A stretch of DNA of 64,000 nt from Truepera sp965215315 (GCA_965215315.1 CBDCDB010000008.1:1798001-1862000), one strand, 5' to 3'; counted from the stretch's first letter, positions 1 through 8,480 are shown. Made by a program: numbers and translations. Notes: generated by a model from the letters alone, not told the origin.

Positions 1-294
1 AGCGCCCAACTGAGCATCGTTCACGACTATTTGCTGGCGCTACCCAAAGGTTTGGAAGAGGCGTTTGAACGAGCAGACGCCTTAGAGAAAGCCTGGTCGG
101 AAGATGCCCGTTTCAGCGTGTCTGAACTTCTCCGCGCCCGCCTGAGCGAATGGCCCGGTAGGACGTACGCCGCAGGACTAGCCGCTTTAGAGCGGTGTGA
201 AGCGGCTTTGGCAGCGTATGCGTCGCCGGGGGTGGCGGTGCAGGTGTTGACGCTCGAGCTGAGGGAGATTTTACGGCAAACCCCTCGAGAGTAG
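1..294 (+). CDS. 3' end of a DNA polymerase III delta-prime-like gene (partial)
   Basis: The frame is open from base 1 and stops at the TAG at 292-294, so only the last 97 codons are present. The visible part is all helical and rich in Ala, Leu and Glu, ending in a segment (around LAALERCEAALAAY) like the C-terminal collar helices of clamp-loader delta-prime subunits (HolB); no ATPase or zinc motif is inside the window, so this is a fold-level guess. A near-identical copy of its last ~150 bases lies at 1263-1413 as a non-functional remnant. The stop codon sits inside the loop of a perfect hairpin terminator. Confidence 0.5.
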   Translation, partial: SAQLSIVHDYLLALPKGLEEAFERADALEKAWSEDARFSVSELLRARLSEWPGRTYAAGLAALERCEAALAAYASPGVAVQVLTLELREILRQTPRE

Positions 295-308
295 GACTCG
301 AGGGGTTT
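278..308. terminator. Bidirectional hairpin terminator
   Basis: A perfect 12-bp inverted repeat (AAACCCCTCGAG at 278-289, CTCGAGGGGTTT at 297-308) encloses a 7-base loop carrying the stop codon of the upstream gene. The A and T runs at the ends let it work on both strands, between two converging genes. The duplicated copy near 1400-1424 keeps only about 8 bp of the stem. Confidence 0.75.
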
Positions 309-322
309 CCCATCCATAGCTA

Positions 323-832
323 TTACTCAAACACGATTTTTACGCCCAAGGTGTTCTCAATACTAGGTTGAGGTATTGTCTCATAAAACGATTGACTCGT
401 AGAGAAGATTGTAACGAGTCCCGGACTCGTAGAGGTAAAGGAGAACGAGTGTTCCAAAACGCGCTCTTCTCCACTTCTGATGACCTGCTCACCAAACGCT
501 CGCTGGTAGGCTTCTCCCTCGGCTATCACGATATAGTCGGGAAGGGGCAAGTCCTTATTGAGACAAAGACCCCCTACAGGCGCATTTGGCTCATTAGGAT
601 CACGACCGAAGCAAACACCGAGCCGATAATCTTTTACGTTAAAGTCGGGTGAAAGGGCCGCCCCTATATTGGCAAAGCCACCGGTTACAGTTACCGTGAT
701 CTGTTCTCCAACTGCAGCTTGTGTCCTATCCACCTTAATTTCTGGAAGCACAATCCCTCGCCCGTCTACCCTACTTGTGCAAGCAGATAAGCCAATTGCA
801 AGAAATACAATAATAGTAAGTAGTTTGTACAT
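323..832 (-). CDS. Putative lipoprotein, copy A of a duplicated pair
   Basis: A 169-residue predicted lipoprotein. The first 20 residues form a short hydrophobic signal peptide ending in the lipobox LSAC, predicting a diacylglyceryl-cysteine and a membrane anchor. The rest alternates as expected for one beta-sandwich domain (GEQITVTVTGGF near residue 45). I chose the ATG at 832 because GGAGG lies just upstream; a longer in-frame start at 853 would lie inside the preceding gene's end and spoil the signal peptide. It is clearly homologous to the protein at 1462-1989, roughly half identical. Both follow a gene for a HEXXH lipoprotein, so it may be a partner or inhibitor of that protease; this is inference from position only. 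No family was recognised. Confidence 0.75.
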   Translation of the reverse strand: MYKLLTIIVFLAIGLSACTSRVDGRGIVLPEIKVDRTQAAVGEQITVTVTGGFANIGAALSPDFNVKDYRLGVCFGRDPNEPNAPVGGLCLNKDLPLPDYIVIAEGEAYQRAFGEQVIRSGEERVLEHSFSFTSTSPGLVTIFSTSQSFYETIPQPSIENTLGVKIVFE

Positions 833-846
833 AATTGACCTACCTC

Positions 847-1262
847 CTAGCATCCATCATTCGGAGTGTTCACCTTGTTGTAATTCTTGACAACACAGTA
901 GTCAATCAGCTCACTTTTTGGTAGCCTCGGTTTGATCTTGCCCCTCCATACAGCATCAAAGCTAATTTCAATCCGCCCGTTAGAAAAGAATTGCGCGACG
1001 TTGCGATACCTCACGCTGATGTTTGGGTCTAGTTGCCTCATAGGGTCTTGCGAAGCAGATTCATTGTTCCGGAGGATTCCCGAGCCACTATGACTGTCAG
1101 TGATATCTATCAAGAACTGAGCCACCCTTCCTGGTGTAACAGAGCCTTCTGAATACTGGGTACCAGTAGGCCTAAGTTCTGGATCAAAGCCACCGCTGAT
1201 ACTGTTGTTTGTAGATTGTGGTATCGCTCCTAACGCTCTTGTAGAAACAGACTCAAACCAAA
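847..1262 (-). pseudogene. C-terminal fragment of a second HEXXH protease gene
   Basis: This frame encodes about 138 residues matching the C-terminal third of the protease at 1983-3789 (shared AQFL.D.TDSHS, YRNVAQFF.NG, YCVVK, final DGC). It is open up to 1262 and then runs directly into the duplicated gene tail at a short microhomology. The N-terminal ~450 residues, including signal peptide and zinc site, are missing, so it cannot be a working protease. Its stop codon lies next to the ribosome-binding site of lipoprotein A, the same spacing as in the intact copy. Confidence 0.85.
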
Positions 1263-1424
1263 GAGCGAATGGCCCGGTGGGACGTACGCCGCAGGACTAG
1301 CCGCTTTGGAGCGGTGTGAAGCGGCGCTCGGGGCGTATGCGTCGCCGGGGGTGGCGGTGCAGGTGTTGACGCTCGAGCTTAGGGAGATTTTATGGCAAAC
1401 CCCTCGAGAGTAGGACGCGAGGGG
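1263..1424 (+). pseudogene. Orphan duplicated tail of the delta-prime-like gene
   Basis: About 94% identical by eye to 144-308. It keeps the last ~50 codons and the TAG stop at 1411-1413 but has no start or upstream coding sequence. The terminator stem is partly degraded. See the segmental duplication entry. Confidence 0.85.
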
Positions 1425-1461
1425 TCAGTTGATTTACACAAAAGTTAAGCGTTTGCAGCTA

Positions 1462-1989
1462 TTACTCAAACTGCACTTCGATGTCTACACTGCTTTCGAC
1501 ACCTATTCCGGACAAACCCTCTGTCTCCCTCTGACTTAACGCCATCAGCCTAACTGGGCCAGGCTCTGTTGACGTAAATGAAAAGGTATGCTTCAAAACA
1601 ACCTCTTCGCCACTCTTGACAACCTGCTCACCAAAAGCCTTCCGGTAACTTTGCCCTTCAGCGATGACAATGTAGCGAGGAAGCGGTGAGTCTTTAAGTT
1701 GACACATACCTCCTCTAGTTTCGATGGGCTGGTCGGCAGTTCGACCGAAACATGCGCCAAGCCGAAAATCGTAGACGATGAGGTCGGGTGAAGGTATACT
1801 TTCAAGATTGACGAAGCCGCCTGTCAAGGTTACGGTAACTTGTTCTCCCACAACTGCTTGCGACTTACTCACGGTGATACTTAGCGGCTTCATAAGCCTA
1901 CTCTCAAGACGACTTGTACACGCCGAAAGAGCAAAAATAAGCACTACTACCAACAGAAAAATCTTTCGTATATTAGGCACCTTTAGCAT
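1462..1989 (-). CDS. Putative lipoprotein, copy B of a duplicated pair
   Basis: A 175-residue predicted lipoprotein: basic N-terminus, hydrophobic stretch, then lipobox LSAC at about residues 21-24. The mature part is predicted beta-rich and shares blocks with copy A (VGEQ.TVT.TGGF, YIVIAEG, AFGEQV, HSFSFTST or HTFSFTST). The ATG at 1989 overlaps the final codon and stop of the upstream protease gene, so the two are translationally coupled. No known family was recognised; a substrate-binding or protease-regulating role is conceivable from the linkage. Base composition is clearly more AT-rich than the housekeeping genes downstream. Confidence 0.75.
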   Translation of the reverse strand: MLKVPNIRKIFLLVVVLIFALSACTSRLESRLMKPLSITVSKSQAVVGEQVTVTLTGGFVNLESIPSPDLIVYDFRLGACFGRTADQPIETRGGMCQLKDSPLPRYIVIAEGQSYRKAFGEQVVKSGEEVVLKHTFSFTSTEPGPVRLMALSQRETEGLSGIGVESSVDIEVQFE

Positions 1990-3789
1990 CCGTCACCAGC
2001 CCAGGTTCCCATATTATGCTTCTTAACAACGCAGTAGTTAATTAACTGAGCCTTGGTCAACCGAGGCTTAAACATGTTTTTCCACACACTGCTGAAGTCA
2101 GACTCGATAGGCCCATTGCGAAAAAACTGTGCAACGTTTTGATACCTGGCTCTGATATCCGAGCTTGACGGCTTTACAGGGTCAATGGCAGGAGGTTCAT
2201 AGTTCAAGAGAACTCCCGAGCTGTGACTGTCAGTGAGGTCTAAGAGAAACTGAGCCACACTACCGGGCCTCTGAGTACCTGCAGTTCGAGTATCGGAGGC
2301 AGGTGTTAATTCTACGTCGAAACTAGTATCAATTTCCGCGTTTAATGCTCTCGTTGAAACACTTTGAAACCAAAGGGCGAAGCCTTCAAGCATACCTGCA
2401 CAAGGCCCTTCAATCGCCCACGTCTTCCAACCTAAAGCATCTAAACATGCTGGATAGGCTGGGGTCTTGCCGCGTAGCGTGACGTCTTGGTGAAGCCGGT
2501 TATATTCTGCTCCACCCAACATTCTCCGGTAGTAAACTTCATGACCGAATTCGTGAAAAATCAAACGGTCTTGCCTAGCCCCAGCACCAGGTATATTTGT
2601 ACGACCAACGCCGGATAAACCGCCAACTCCAATGTATGGATAAAAGATGTCTAGCGGAAAAGTATCATAAAGGCTGTGCGACTTTCTCTCCCAGTCGTAG
2701 ACCTGATTTATCTTCCAAAACAACCGTTGCGAGTCTATACTTAGTGTATCTCCGTCTGTTCTTACAACGGTGCCGCGTATGTTGTCTGCAGTGAACACTT
2801 TTCCACCAGCGGCGACACTCCCCTTCCAAACAAAAAGCTTTTCTGTAAGAAGAGCTTGCGCGGTATGCATATATATACCCGTATTAGTCCATGCGTCAAC
2901 TTCAAAACTCACCTTTGTGCTGCAACTGTAGTCAAATGTCGTACGACCATTATCACCAACGTACCGAACTTGCATCGGACCCGTTCCGGTATTTATCCTT
3001 ACTCTCGTTCCTTTGATATGATCAGCAGGTCTTTGATCTATGACAGTTTTCAAAGTAACGTATGTTGACTTGGTGGTGCAAGCTTGCGCCGTAAGTGAAG
3101 GCTGACTTTGCGCTGAAGCGGTATCAATATTTTCTGTACCACTATCAAGGACAACAGCGTCGAACTTCTGCTCGAGTTTTCCGTCAACATTTTTGAACTG
3201 AACGCCGTCTAGAATATATGCTTTTGGAGGGCTTGGGTCTTCGTTAAACGCTTCGATGTCCGCTTCGGTTTTAGCAACCGGTAGAGTGTCATAGTATTCA
3301 TCTATGGTTAGCGGCTCGCCCATAGGTTTGCTGCTTTGCGTCTGTAACTCTGCCCCTTCGACGTACGGCGTTTCAAAGTTGGTGTAGAGCGTACCCGTGA
3401 GTGTGTGACCGCTACTACCATAGGCAACGACGTGAAGGGCATCTAGTGCGGGTTGAGCTGCGCGGGCACTCAGCCGAACTTGGGCACGCCCAGCCGAATC
3501 AGTCGTTACACCTGCTTTGGTAACACTGGGAATGACTCCGCCACCCTCTATTTCAAGCTCGAATTCATCGTTAGGTGCGGCGTTTGTTATATCAATGGCA
3601 ACTGGAAAAGATTCTCCTAGCGGAATACTCTTATCAAGAGATTCGACCGTCAGCATCGGGAAAATACTATATTTCTGCTCCGCTGTAACTTGCTGCGGCA
3701 ATGTCACATCCGACACCGCGCGGCATCCGGCAAGTGCCAGAACACCCAAAGAGAAAAGGACTATGTATGTATGTATGTATTGGCTTCAC
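1983..3789 (-). CDS. HEXXH zinc-metalloprotease-like lipoprotein, frame interrupted by a tetranucleotide repeat
   Basis: The continuous frame (from 3749 down) encodes about 588 residues. A lipobox LAGC is followed by an Ig-like beta domain (about residues 30-105) and a large central region; HEFGH at about 399-403 and a downstream EGFALWF segment resemble the zinc ligands of HEXXH proteases. The C-terminus is cysteine-containing and ends DGC. The start is the problem: a GTG at 3789 with AAGGAA upstream would give a textbook signal peptide beginning MKPIHTYI, but it is one base out of frame with the body. Between them lies (ATAC)4ATA; loss of one 4-base unit restores the frame. The ATG at 3791 is in frame but followed at once by TGA. 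Read as written, only a TTG at 3749 without a proper signal peptide is available. Phase variation, sequencing error or recent decay are all possible. Confidence 0.75.
3762..3780. repeat. Tetranucleotide tract (TATG)4TAT in a signal-peptide coding region
   Basis: Nineteen bases made of four TATG units plus TAT, in the 5' end of the HEXXH lipoprotein gene. The unit is not a multiple of three, so slippage by one unit switches the reading frame; the tract now sits in the out-of-frame state relative to the best start codon. Confidence 0.9.
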
Positions 3790-3968
3790 ATCGGTTCCTT
3801 TTTACACCAATGATTTACTAAACAGTTCAGACCCATGGATTTTGATTTCTGAACTTGCTTAGCTGAGTGAAGTGTAAAGTTAATTACACTTATTTTCTAC
3901 TTAATTTTCTCATATTTTCCTTCATTATTCCTTAATCTTTTGTAGCATGTTGTCTAGGGCACAAGTAA

Positions 3969-3991
3969 ATGCCGCCTCACTTCGGCGGCAT
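3969..3991 (-). terminator. Hairpin downstream of the PSP1 gene
   Basis: An 8-bp perfect stem, ATGCCGCC paired with GGCGGCAT, around a 7-base loop, about 20 bases beyond the stop of the PSP1-domain gene on the minus strand. There is no clear U-run, so it may be a weak terminator or an mRNA-stabilising hairpin. Confidence 0.5.
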
Positions 3992-4011
3992 CTCGGTGTT
4001 GTCAATTTTTC

Positions 4012-4827
4012 TTAGGTGCGTTTAGAATTTTGAGGCTTTTTGGGCCGCTCGAGCTTCTCCGGCGGCAGCTCTTCATACCCGCCCTCGTCATAGGCAACAT
4101 CTACCGTACCTTTAAGCGCGTTGAGTTTGACCACGCGCCCGCACGCGCCCGTCTCGGTGTGACAAGCTTTGCTGCCTTTTTTTGGCAAATCCGCGAGCAG
4201 GTCGCGGTACATGTCGTGTTCAAACTGCAAACAGCACATCAGCCGCCCACACGGGCCGCTGATTTTTTCGGGGTTTAGCGGGAGCTGTTGGTCGCGGGCC
4301 ATCCGGATGGACACGGTGCTAAAACTCTGCAACCACGTCGAGCTGCACGAGCCGCTGCCGCACGCGCCCAGCGTGCCGATCATCCGGGCCTGGTCGCGCG
4401 GGCCGACATTTTCAAACTCGAGCCTGGCCCGCGTCAGCGGCGCGAGGTCTTGGACGAGTGGGCGCAAAGACACCTGTTGTTCGGTGCTGTAGGTAATTAG
4501 GAGCATCGCCTCGTCTAGGGTGAACTCGAGCTGTACGATTTTAAGCGGTAGGTTGCGTTCACGGGCCCTTGCCTTAAGAAACCACTTGAGTTCTTCAGCC
4601 TTCTCTTTGAGCCCTTCAAACCGCTCTAGGTCGTCGGGTTGGGCGGTGCGGACGAAGTGACCGCTCGGTCTTTCGGCGTTGCAAACCAGCGTGCGGACGA
4701 GGCCTAGCTCGAGGCCCCGCCGCGTAGAAACGACGCAGCGTGAGCCGACCTCAGGTGCGTGTGCAGGTACCTCTAAATAGTGAAGTTTCGGCCCATTGTC
4801 GAACCGGACACCGATACAGTCGGGCAT
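4012..4827 (-). CDS. PSP1-domain protein, RicT/YaaT-like
   Basis: A 271-residue soluble protein of the PSP1 family. The cysteine cluster ACGSGSC and the block GPCGRLMCCLQFEHDMY around residues 155-205 are the family signature; in Bacillus RicT these cysteines help bind an iron-sulfur cluster in the RicAFT complex that affects RNA processing. The C-terminal ~40 residues are Lys- and Pro-rich and probably flexible. The ATG at 4827 has GGAGG eight bases upstream and a leader of about 70 bases starting after a TATACT hexamer at 4904-4909. Molecular role in this phylum is inferred from the family. Confidence 0.88.
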   Translation of the reverse strand: MPDCIGVRFDNGPKLHYLEVPAHAPEVGSRCVVSTRRGLELGLVRTLVCNAERPSGHFVRTAQPDDLERFEGLKEKAEELKWFLKARARERNLPLKIVQLEFTLDEAMLLITYSTEQQVSLRPLVQDLAPLTRARLEFENVGPRDQARMIGTLGACGSGSCSSTWLQSFSTVSIRMARDQQLPLNPEKISGPCGRLMCCLQFEHDMYRDLLADLPKKGSKACHTETGACGRVVKLNALKGTVDVAYDEGGYEELPPEKLERPKKPQNSKRT

Positions 4828-4903
4828 AGTAAAGCCTCCAAAGACGCCGTGTAGCGCCGTAAAACAGCCCTACGGCGAGAAAAAGTTAGGTATTCCCCGC
4901 TCT

Positions 4904-4909
4904 AGTATA
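4904..4909 (-). promoter_or_regulatory. -10 element (TATACT) of the PSP1 gene
   Basis: TATACT on the minus strand 77 bases before the ATG. The leader it implies contains GCCGTA...TACGGC, a small hairpin that includes one of the four copies of the 12-mer GCCGTAAAACAG. Confidence 0.5.
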
Positions 4910-4934
4910 TGAGACTAGAACGCTCAGAGCGTGT

Positions 4935-5567
4935 TTACGGTGTGCGCCCTAATCTGGCAACCGGCGCGAAGCTGAGGCGGTGCGCCTCGCTCGGGCCATG
5001 TTCGGCGAGCGCCCGCAGGTGTACGGGGGCACCGTAACCCTTGTGTGACGCGAACCCGTAACGGGCGTCGCGGGCGTGCAGATTTCGCATCAGGGTGTCA
5101 CGCGTGGTCTTGGCGAGGATGCTGGCAGCTGCAACCTGCACACTTTGCGCGTCGGCTCGAGGTGGGGCCGAAACCGGGCCGGGAAAGCTTAGTTTGAGGT
5201 AGTCGGTAACGAGCGCATCCACAGGTAGTTTCAGCTTGGCGAGCGCTCTAGCCACCGCCAAGTGCGTAGCTTGCAAAACGTTTAGGGCGTCAATTTCAGC
5301 AGCGCTGGCCTGCCCGACGCCCCACGCGAGCGCAACTTTTTTAATCTGCGCGGCGAACACCTCGCGCTCTTTGGGCGTGAGCTTTTTAGAGTCATCGAAG
5401 GGAAACTCGCCGTAAGGGAGCAGCACAACTGCCGCGACGACCGGCCCTGCGAGTGCCCCACGCCCCGCCTCGTCGATTCCGGCGATGCGGGCGTAACCAC
5501 GTGACCACAAATGCTGCTCGAGCCCCCACCCTGCCCCCGTTGTGACCGCTCGAGTTCTAACCGACAC
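4935..5567 (-). CDS. rnhB: Ribonuclease HII
   Basis: A 210-residue RNase HII, which cleaves RNA in RNA-DNA hybrids and single ribonucleotides in DNA. The motif GIDEAGRGALAGPVVA (Asp32, Glu33) and DSKKLT are diagnostic; ASILAKTTRD and GFASHKGYG follow in the usual order. Asp and Glu of the first motif plus a later Asp (ALVTDYLKL region) supply metal ligands. The start is a GTG at 5567; there is no Shine-Dalgarno sequence, but TAGACT ends six bases upstream, so the mRNA is probably leaderless. Length is normal for the family. Confidence 0.93.
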   Translation of the reverse strand: MSVRTRAVTTGAGWGLEQHLWSRGYARIAGIDEAGRGALAGPVVAAVVLLPYGEFPFDDSKKLTPKEREVFAAQIKKVALAWGVGQASAAEIDALNVLQATHLAVARALAKLKLPVDALVTDYLKLSFPGPVSAPPRADAQSVQVAAASILAKTTRDTLMRNLHARDARYGFASHKGYGAPVHLRALAEHGPSEAHRLSFAPVARLGRTP

Positions 5568-5573
5568 CCAAAG

Positions 5574-5579
5574 AGTCTA
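5574..5579 (-). promoter_or_regulatory. Leaderless -10 (TAGACT) of rnhB
   Basis: TAGACT six bases before the GTG start; no Shine-Dalgarno sequence between. Confidence 0.55.
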
Positions 5580-5606
5580 ACGTGCAAGGCTCTCAGTTCG
5601 TTCTCA

Positions 5607-6770
5607 TTACGTCAGCAGCACATCATCCGCTTCCACCGGCGCACTCACGCTCAGCGGAATACTCAGAAAGAAGGTGCTCCCCCGCCCCACTTTCGACTCG
5701 ACCCAGATTTTGCCGCCGTGCTTTTCTACGGCGAGCTTACAAAAGGTCAAGCCCATCCCGGTATCGAAGCGTTCGTGAAGCGTGTACTTCGACTGCTCGA
5801 AGGCTTTGAAGATACGCTTTTGGTCTTCTTCAGGAATGCCCTCACCGTCGTCGCGCACCGACAACACATAGTACTGCTCATCTTTCCACGCACGAAAGTC
5901 AACGTGCCCGCCCGCCCGCGTGTGTTTGACCGCGTTGGCAAAAAGGTTGGCGAGAATACGCCGTAAAAGCGCACCGTCGGCGTAGATACGCTCCGCTTCA
6001 GGGCGCACGATAGACGACACCTGCCGCTCTTTGACCGACAAACTCACGTCGCCGAGGGAGGTACGCGCCAGCTCACTGAGGCTGTCAATCTGGCCCGGAT
6101 AATAGGGCATATTACCCTCTTTCATCCGCCGCACGTCCAGAATATTCGCTGCTAAATTGAGTAGATGTTGGGCTTCACCGTGCGCTAAATCCAGCAGTTC
6201 GCGCAAACCGTAGATGTCAGATGAGTCTTTGGTGATGTCGAGCGAATGCTCGAGTAAACCCATCACGCTGGCAATCGGGCTTTTGAGGTCGTGGACGAGC
6301 ATGTGGGTGAGATCTTCCTTGACCCGTTCGGATTCTTTGTGGGCCTGCTCGAGCTGCCTGAGCCGTGAAAGCGCCTCCCGCAACCCTGCGTCCGCGCGTT
6401 CGCGTTCTAGAATCTTGGCGAGGTAGCTCGTCACGAGTTCTGCGGGCGTCGCGTCCCCGAAGTAAACGTCTGCGCCCGACTCGAGCGCTCCCAGATGACC
6501 TTCCAAGCTGTCCGGCCCGAGGCAGATAATCGGCGTCTGCGCCAGATGTTTACGGCGGCGCAGGAGCGCGGTAAGGTCGAGTTGCGGCACGCTTCTGACG
6601 ACGGCGTCATCGAGCAAAATCGCCAGCGGTGCTTGCGCGCGTGTGTGGTAGAGGAGCGTTTCCGCCGAATCGACCGGGACGACCGGGACGCCGAGTTTGG
6701 CGACAGCGTCGGAGAAACGTTCACGGTGATGAGGGGGAGCGGCCCAGAGAAGATGCGTAGCGACGACCAT
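5607..6770 (-). CDS. Soluble histidine kinase with receiver-like N-terminal domain
   Basis: A 387-residue kinase without membrane segments. Residues 1-125 look like a degenerate receiver domain (ILLDD where the phospho-acceptor Asp would be, GADVYFGD where the conserved Lys should be). A short coiled coil leads to the HisKA domain with H-box THMLVHDLKSPI (His at about 160) and an HATPase_c domain with N-box LLRRILANLFANAVKHT, G1 DDGEGIP and G2 DTGMGLTFCK. It is an orphan: no response regulator gene is adjacent. The ATG at 6770 is preferred over a TTG six codons upstream because TACACT lies eight bases before it, a leaderless arrangement. The input signal is unknown. Confidence 0.9.
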   Translation of the reverse strand: MVVATHLLWAAPPHHRERFSDAVAKLGVPVVPVDSAETLLYHTRAQAPLAILLDDAVVRSVPQLDLTALLRRRKHLAQTPIICLGPDSLEGHLGALESGADVYFGDATPAELVTSYLAKILERERADAGLREALSRLRQLEQAHKESERVKEDLTHMLVHDLKSPIASVMGLLEHSLDITKDSSDIYGLRELLDLAHGEAQHLLNLAANILDVRRMKEGNMPYYPGQIDSLSELARTSLGDVSLSVKERQVSSIVRPEAERIYADGALLRRILANLFANAVKHTRAGGHVDFRAWKDEQYYVLSVRDDGEGIPEEDQKRIFKAFEQSKYTLHERFDTGMGLTFCKLAVEKHGGKIWVESKVGRGSTFFLSIPLSVSAPVEADDVLLT

Positions 6771-6778
6771 GTGCCCGC

Positions 6779-6784
6779 AGTGTA
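6779..6784 (-). promoter_or_regulatory. Leaderless -10 (TACACT) of the orphan kinase
   Basis: TACACT eight bases before the ATG at 6770; it supports that start over the upstream TTG. Confidence 0.5.
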
Positions 6785-6963
6785 GCAAGCATGGGGCCGA
6801 CTATGAGCGGAAAGTGAAAGAATTAACGTGCGTAATTTTAGCTCAGCTGGAGCTTTGGGTTATGGGTTCTCGAGCGTGTAGTAGGTTACGGCATACTTCC
6901 CAGCAAAAACTCTGCCGAACTGTGGCAGCACTCAGTTAAACCGCACTCCGCTGATTTACTCCT

Positions 6964-7624
6964 CTAATCAAGAGATATTAGGAGAAACGCAAATTCGCCG
7001 AGTGATGTAGGTGCTAGCGCAACGACTCCAATCACGCCCGCGTAATTCGGCAACAGAAACTGTGCGAGCAGGTCAATCAGATAGCCGACTGAAGCAACCA
7101 TCAGCAACGCGCCGAGGATTTTAGGGATGAATCCCGACTTATAAACTAGATAACCAAGCGGAAGGAGCCACGTACCGGTGGAGACCTGAGCGATGATATA
7201 GCCGTAACGGTGCAAGCTGAGAAAAAACAGTGCCAGCGCGTCTAACTGCTCCGGCGAAAAGACCTTCAGATAGTCCGCGCCGCCCAAAACGTAGAGAGGA
7301 GCAAAATGGTTGAGCATATTCAGGCACATGATTAGGTACGCCGATCAGGTTAAACGCCACCATCAGCCGGGTTGCATGTTTGTCAACGCCTTTGAGTAAC
7401 ATATACAGGGTCAAACCCAAGAGCAGATAGCTCATCATCACAACGAGGTCGGCGATAAAGGCGATTCGGAACAGGCGTTCGGACGCCAGAATATGACGCG
7501 CCGTCTCAGCAGCGTTGCCGGGAACAACGATGCGCTCACGCACGACCAGCTCAGCGAAGCCGCCGCAAACAACGATGAGGAGATAAAACACGCCTGCAAG
7601 TTTCCCTGTAGTTGCCGAGTTCAT
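6964..7624 (-). pseudogene. DUF4386 membrane protein, frameshifted
   Basis: Two overlapping frames together make one DUF4386 protein of about 220 residues with six or so hydrophobic segments. The first frame (start 7624, GGGGAGAC upstream) gives KLAGVFYLLIVV and AFNLIGVP; the second picks up with IMCLNMLNHF near 7330 and continues to the stop at 6964. Dropping one base in the CCTAATC stretch at about 7330-7338 joins them without loss. Function of DUF4386 proteins is unknown. Either a recent single-base frameshift or a sequencing error; both halves otherwise look well conserved. Confidence 0.8.
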
Positions 7625-7709
7625 TGTCTCCCCTTTTTAGGGGTGGTGAGAAAGTTACCAGACGGATAACACGGCAGATTTTTAAGCCCGGTCAGAGTAG
7701 CGGCGGATT

Positions 7710-8480
7710 TCATACAGGGTTTTTTGGCGAGGGTTGCTCGAGCGCCGAGCGCGTCCGGCACCCGACGATCGCCGGAGCTTCGTGAACCAGACCGTCGTTC
7801 TCTGTAGCTGCCACCATAAAGAGCGCAAAGTCTATGCGGCGGGTGCGGTTGCTCTTAAGAATTGGGTCGCCGACGTGACGGCTCCACACCGGTAAACCCT
7901 GGCTCTCACCTTCTTCTAAGTCACTGCCCCGCACGACTGTCCACCGAGTATCGCTGGCAAAGATGCGGTGGCACGCTGCTACTTGGTCGTTCAGGTCGCC
8001 AAAACGCACGAGGCGTGCAAGCCAGCCGAAAACCTTGACGAACAGCTTGAGCTGCCGTGAATAAATATCCTGTCCGTCTTTAGAGATGTGCCAGCCGCAC
8101 GAAAATATGAGCCGCGCCCCCGGCTCGGCGTAGTCGAGAACGGCCTGCGCGGTTCCGGTCGCATACTGCTGAACGCCCCACGGCACTAGCACGCTCAGCA
8201 CGGCGTCGCACCCTACAACCGCCCCCTTGATAACGTTGCGGTCGTTTGTGGCTCCCGGAATGACTCTGATGCGCCCTTCAAACCGTCCAAGTTTTCCTAC
8301 ACTCTGCTCGCGGCACACGCCGACGACTTCGTAACCCTGCCCCAACGCGTGCTCTATCAGGTACTGCCCAAGTTTGCCTGACGCGCCGACGATACAGACC
8401 TTTTTCGGGCTGACGTTCTGCGGCGGCACCATTTCGTTTACGGCGTGAGACGCTGCGTTCGGATTTTGCTCGGTTTTCAT
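7710..8480 (-). CDS. NAD(P)-binding NmrA/SDR-like protein
   Basis: A 256-residue Rossmann-fold protein. The N-terminal 25 residues are polar, then CIVGASGKLGQYLIEHAL (GxxGxxG type) binds the dinucleotide; no catalytic YxxxK is obvious, which fits the atypical SDR or NmrA-like group that often act as redox sensors or isoflavone-reductase-like enzymes. It is divergently transcribed from a TetR-family regulator across a perfect palindrome, so it is almost certainly that regulator's target. Substrate unknown. Confidence 0.82.
   Translation of the reverse strand: MKTEQNPNAASHAVNEMVPPQNVSPKKVCIVGASGKLGQYLIEHALGQGYEVVGVCREQSVGKLGRFEGRIRVIPGATNDRNVIKGAVVGCDAVLSVLVPWGVQQYATGTAQAVLDYAEPGARLIFSCGWHISKDGQDIYSRQLKLFVKVFGWLARLVRFGDLNDQVAACHRIFASDTRWTVVRGSDLEEGESQGLPVWSRHVGDPILKSNRTRRIDFALFMVAATENDGLVHEAPAIVGCRTRSALEQPSPKNPV

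Larger units (their letters stand above)
144..1424. repeat. Segmental duplication: gene tail 144-308 repeated at 1263-1424
   Basis: About 163 bases from the 3' end of the first gene (144-308, including the terminator) recur at 1263-1424 with roughly ten substitutions by hand alignment. The second copy has no gene in front of it; it abuts the truncated protease fragment at a shared GCGAA. Each tail copy is followed by the 3' end of a related lipoprotein gene, so the duplicated unit was tail, lipoprotein gene, protease gene. Confidence 0.85.

Noticed and set aside
3762..3780. A CRISPR or satellite array
   Set aside because: Only four 4-base units with no spacers.
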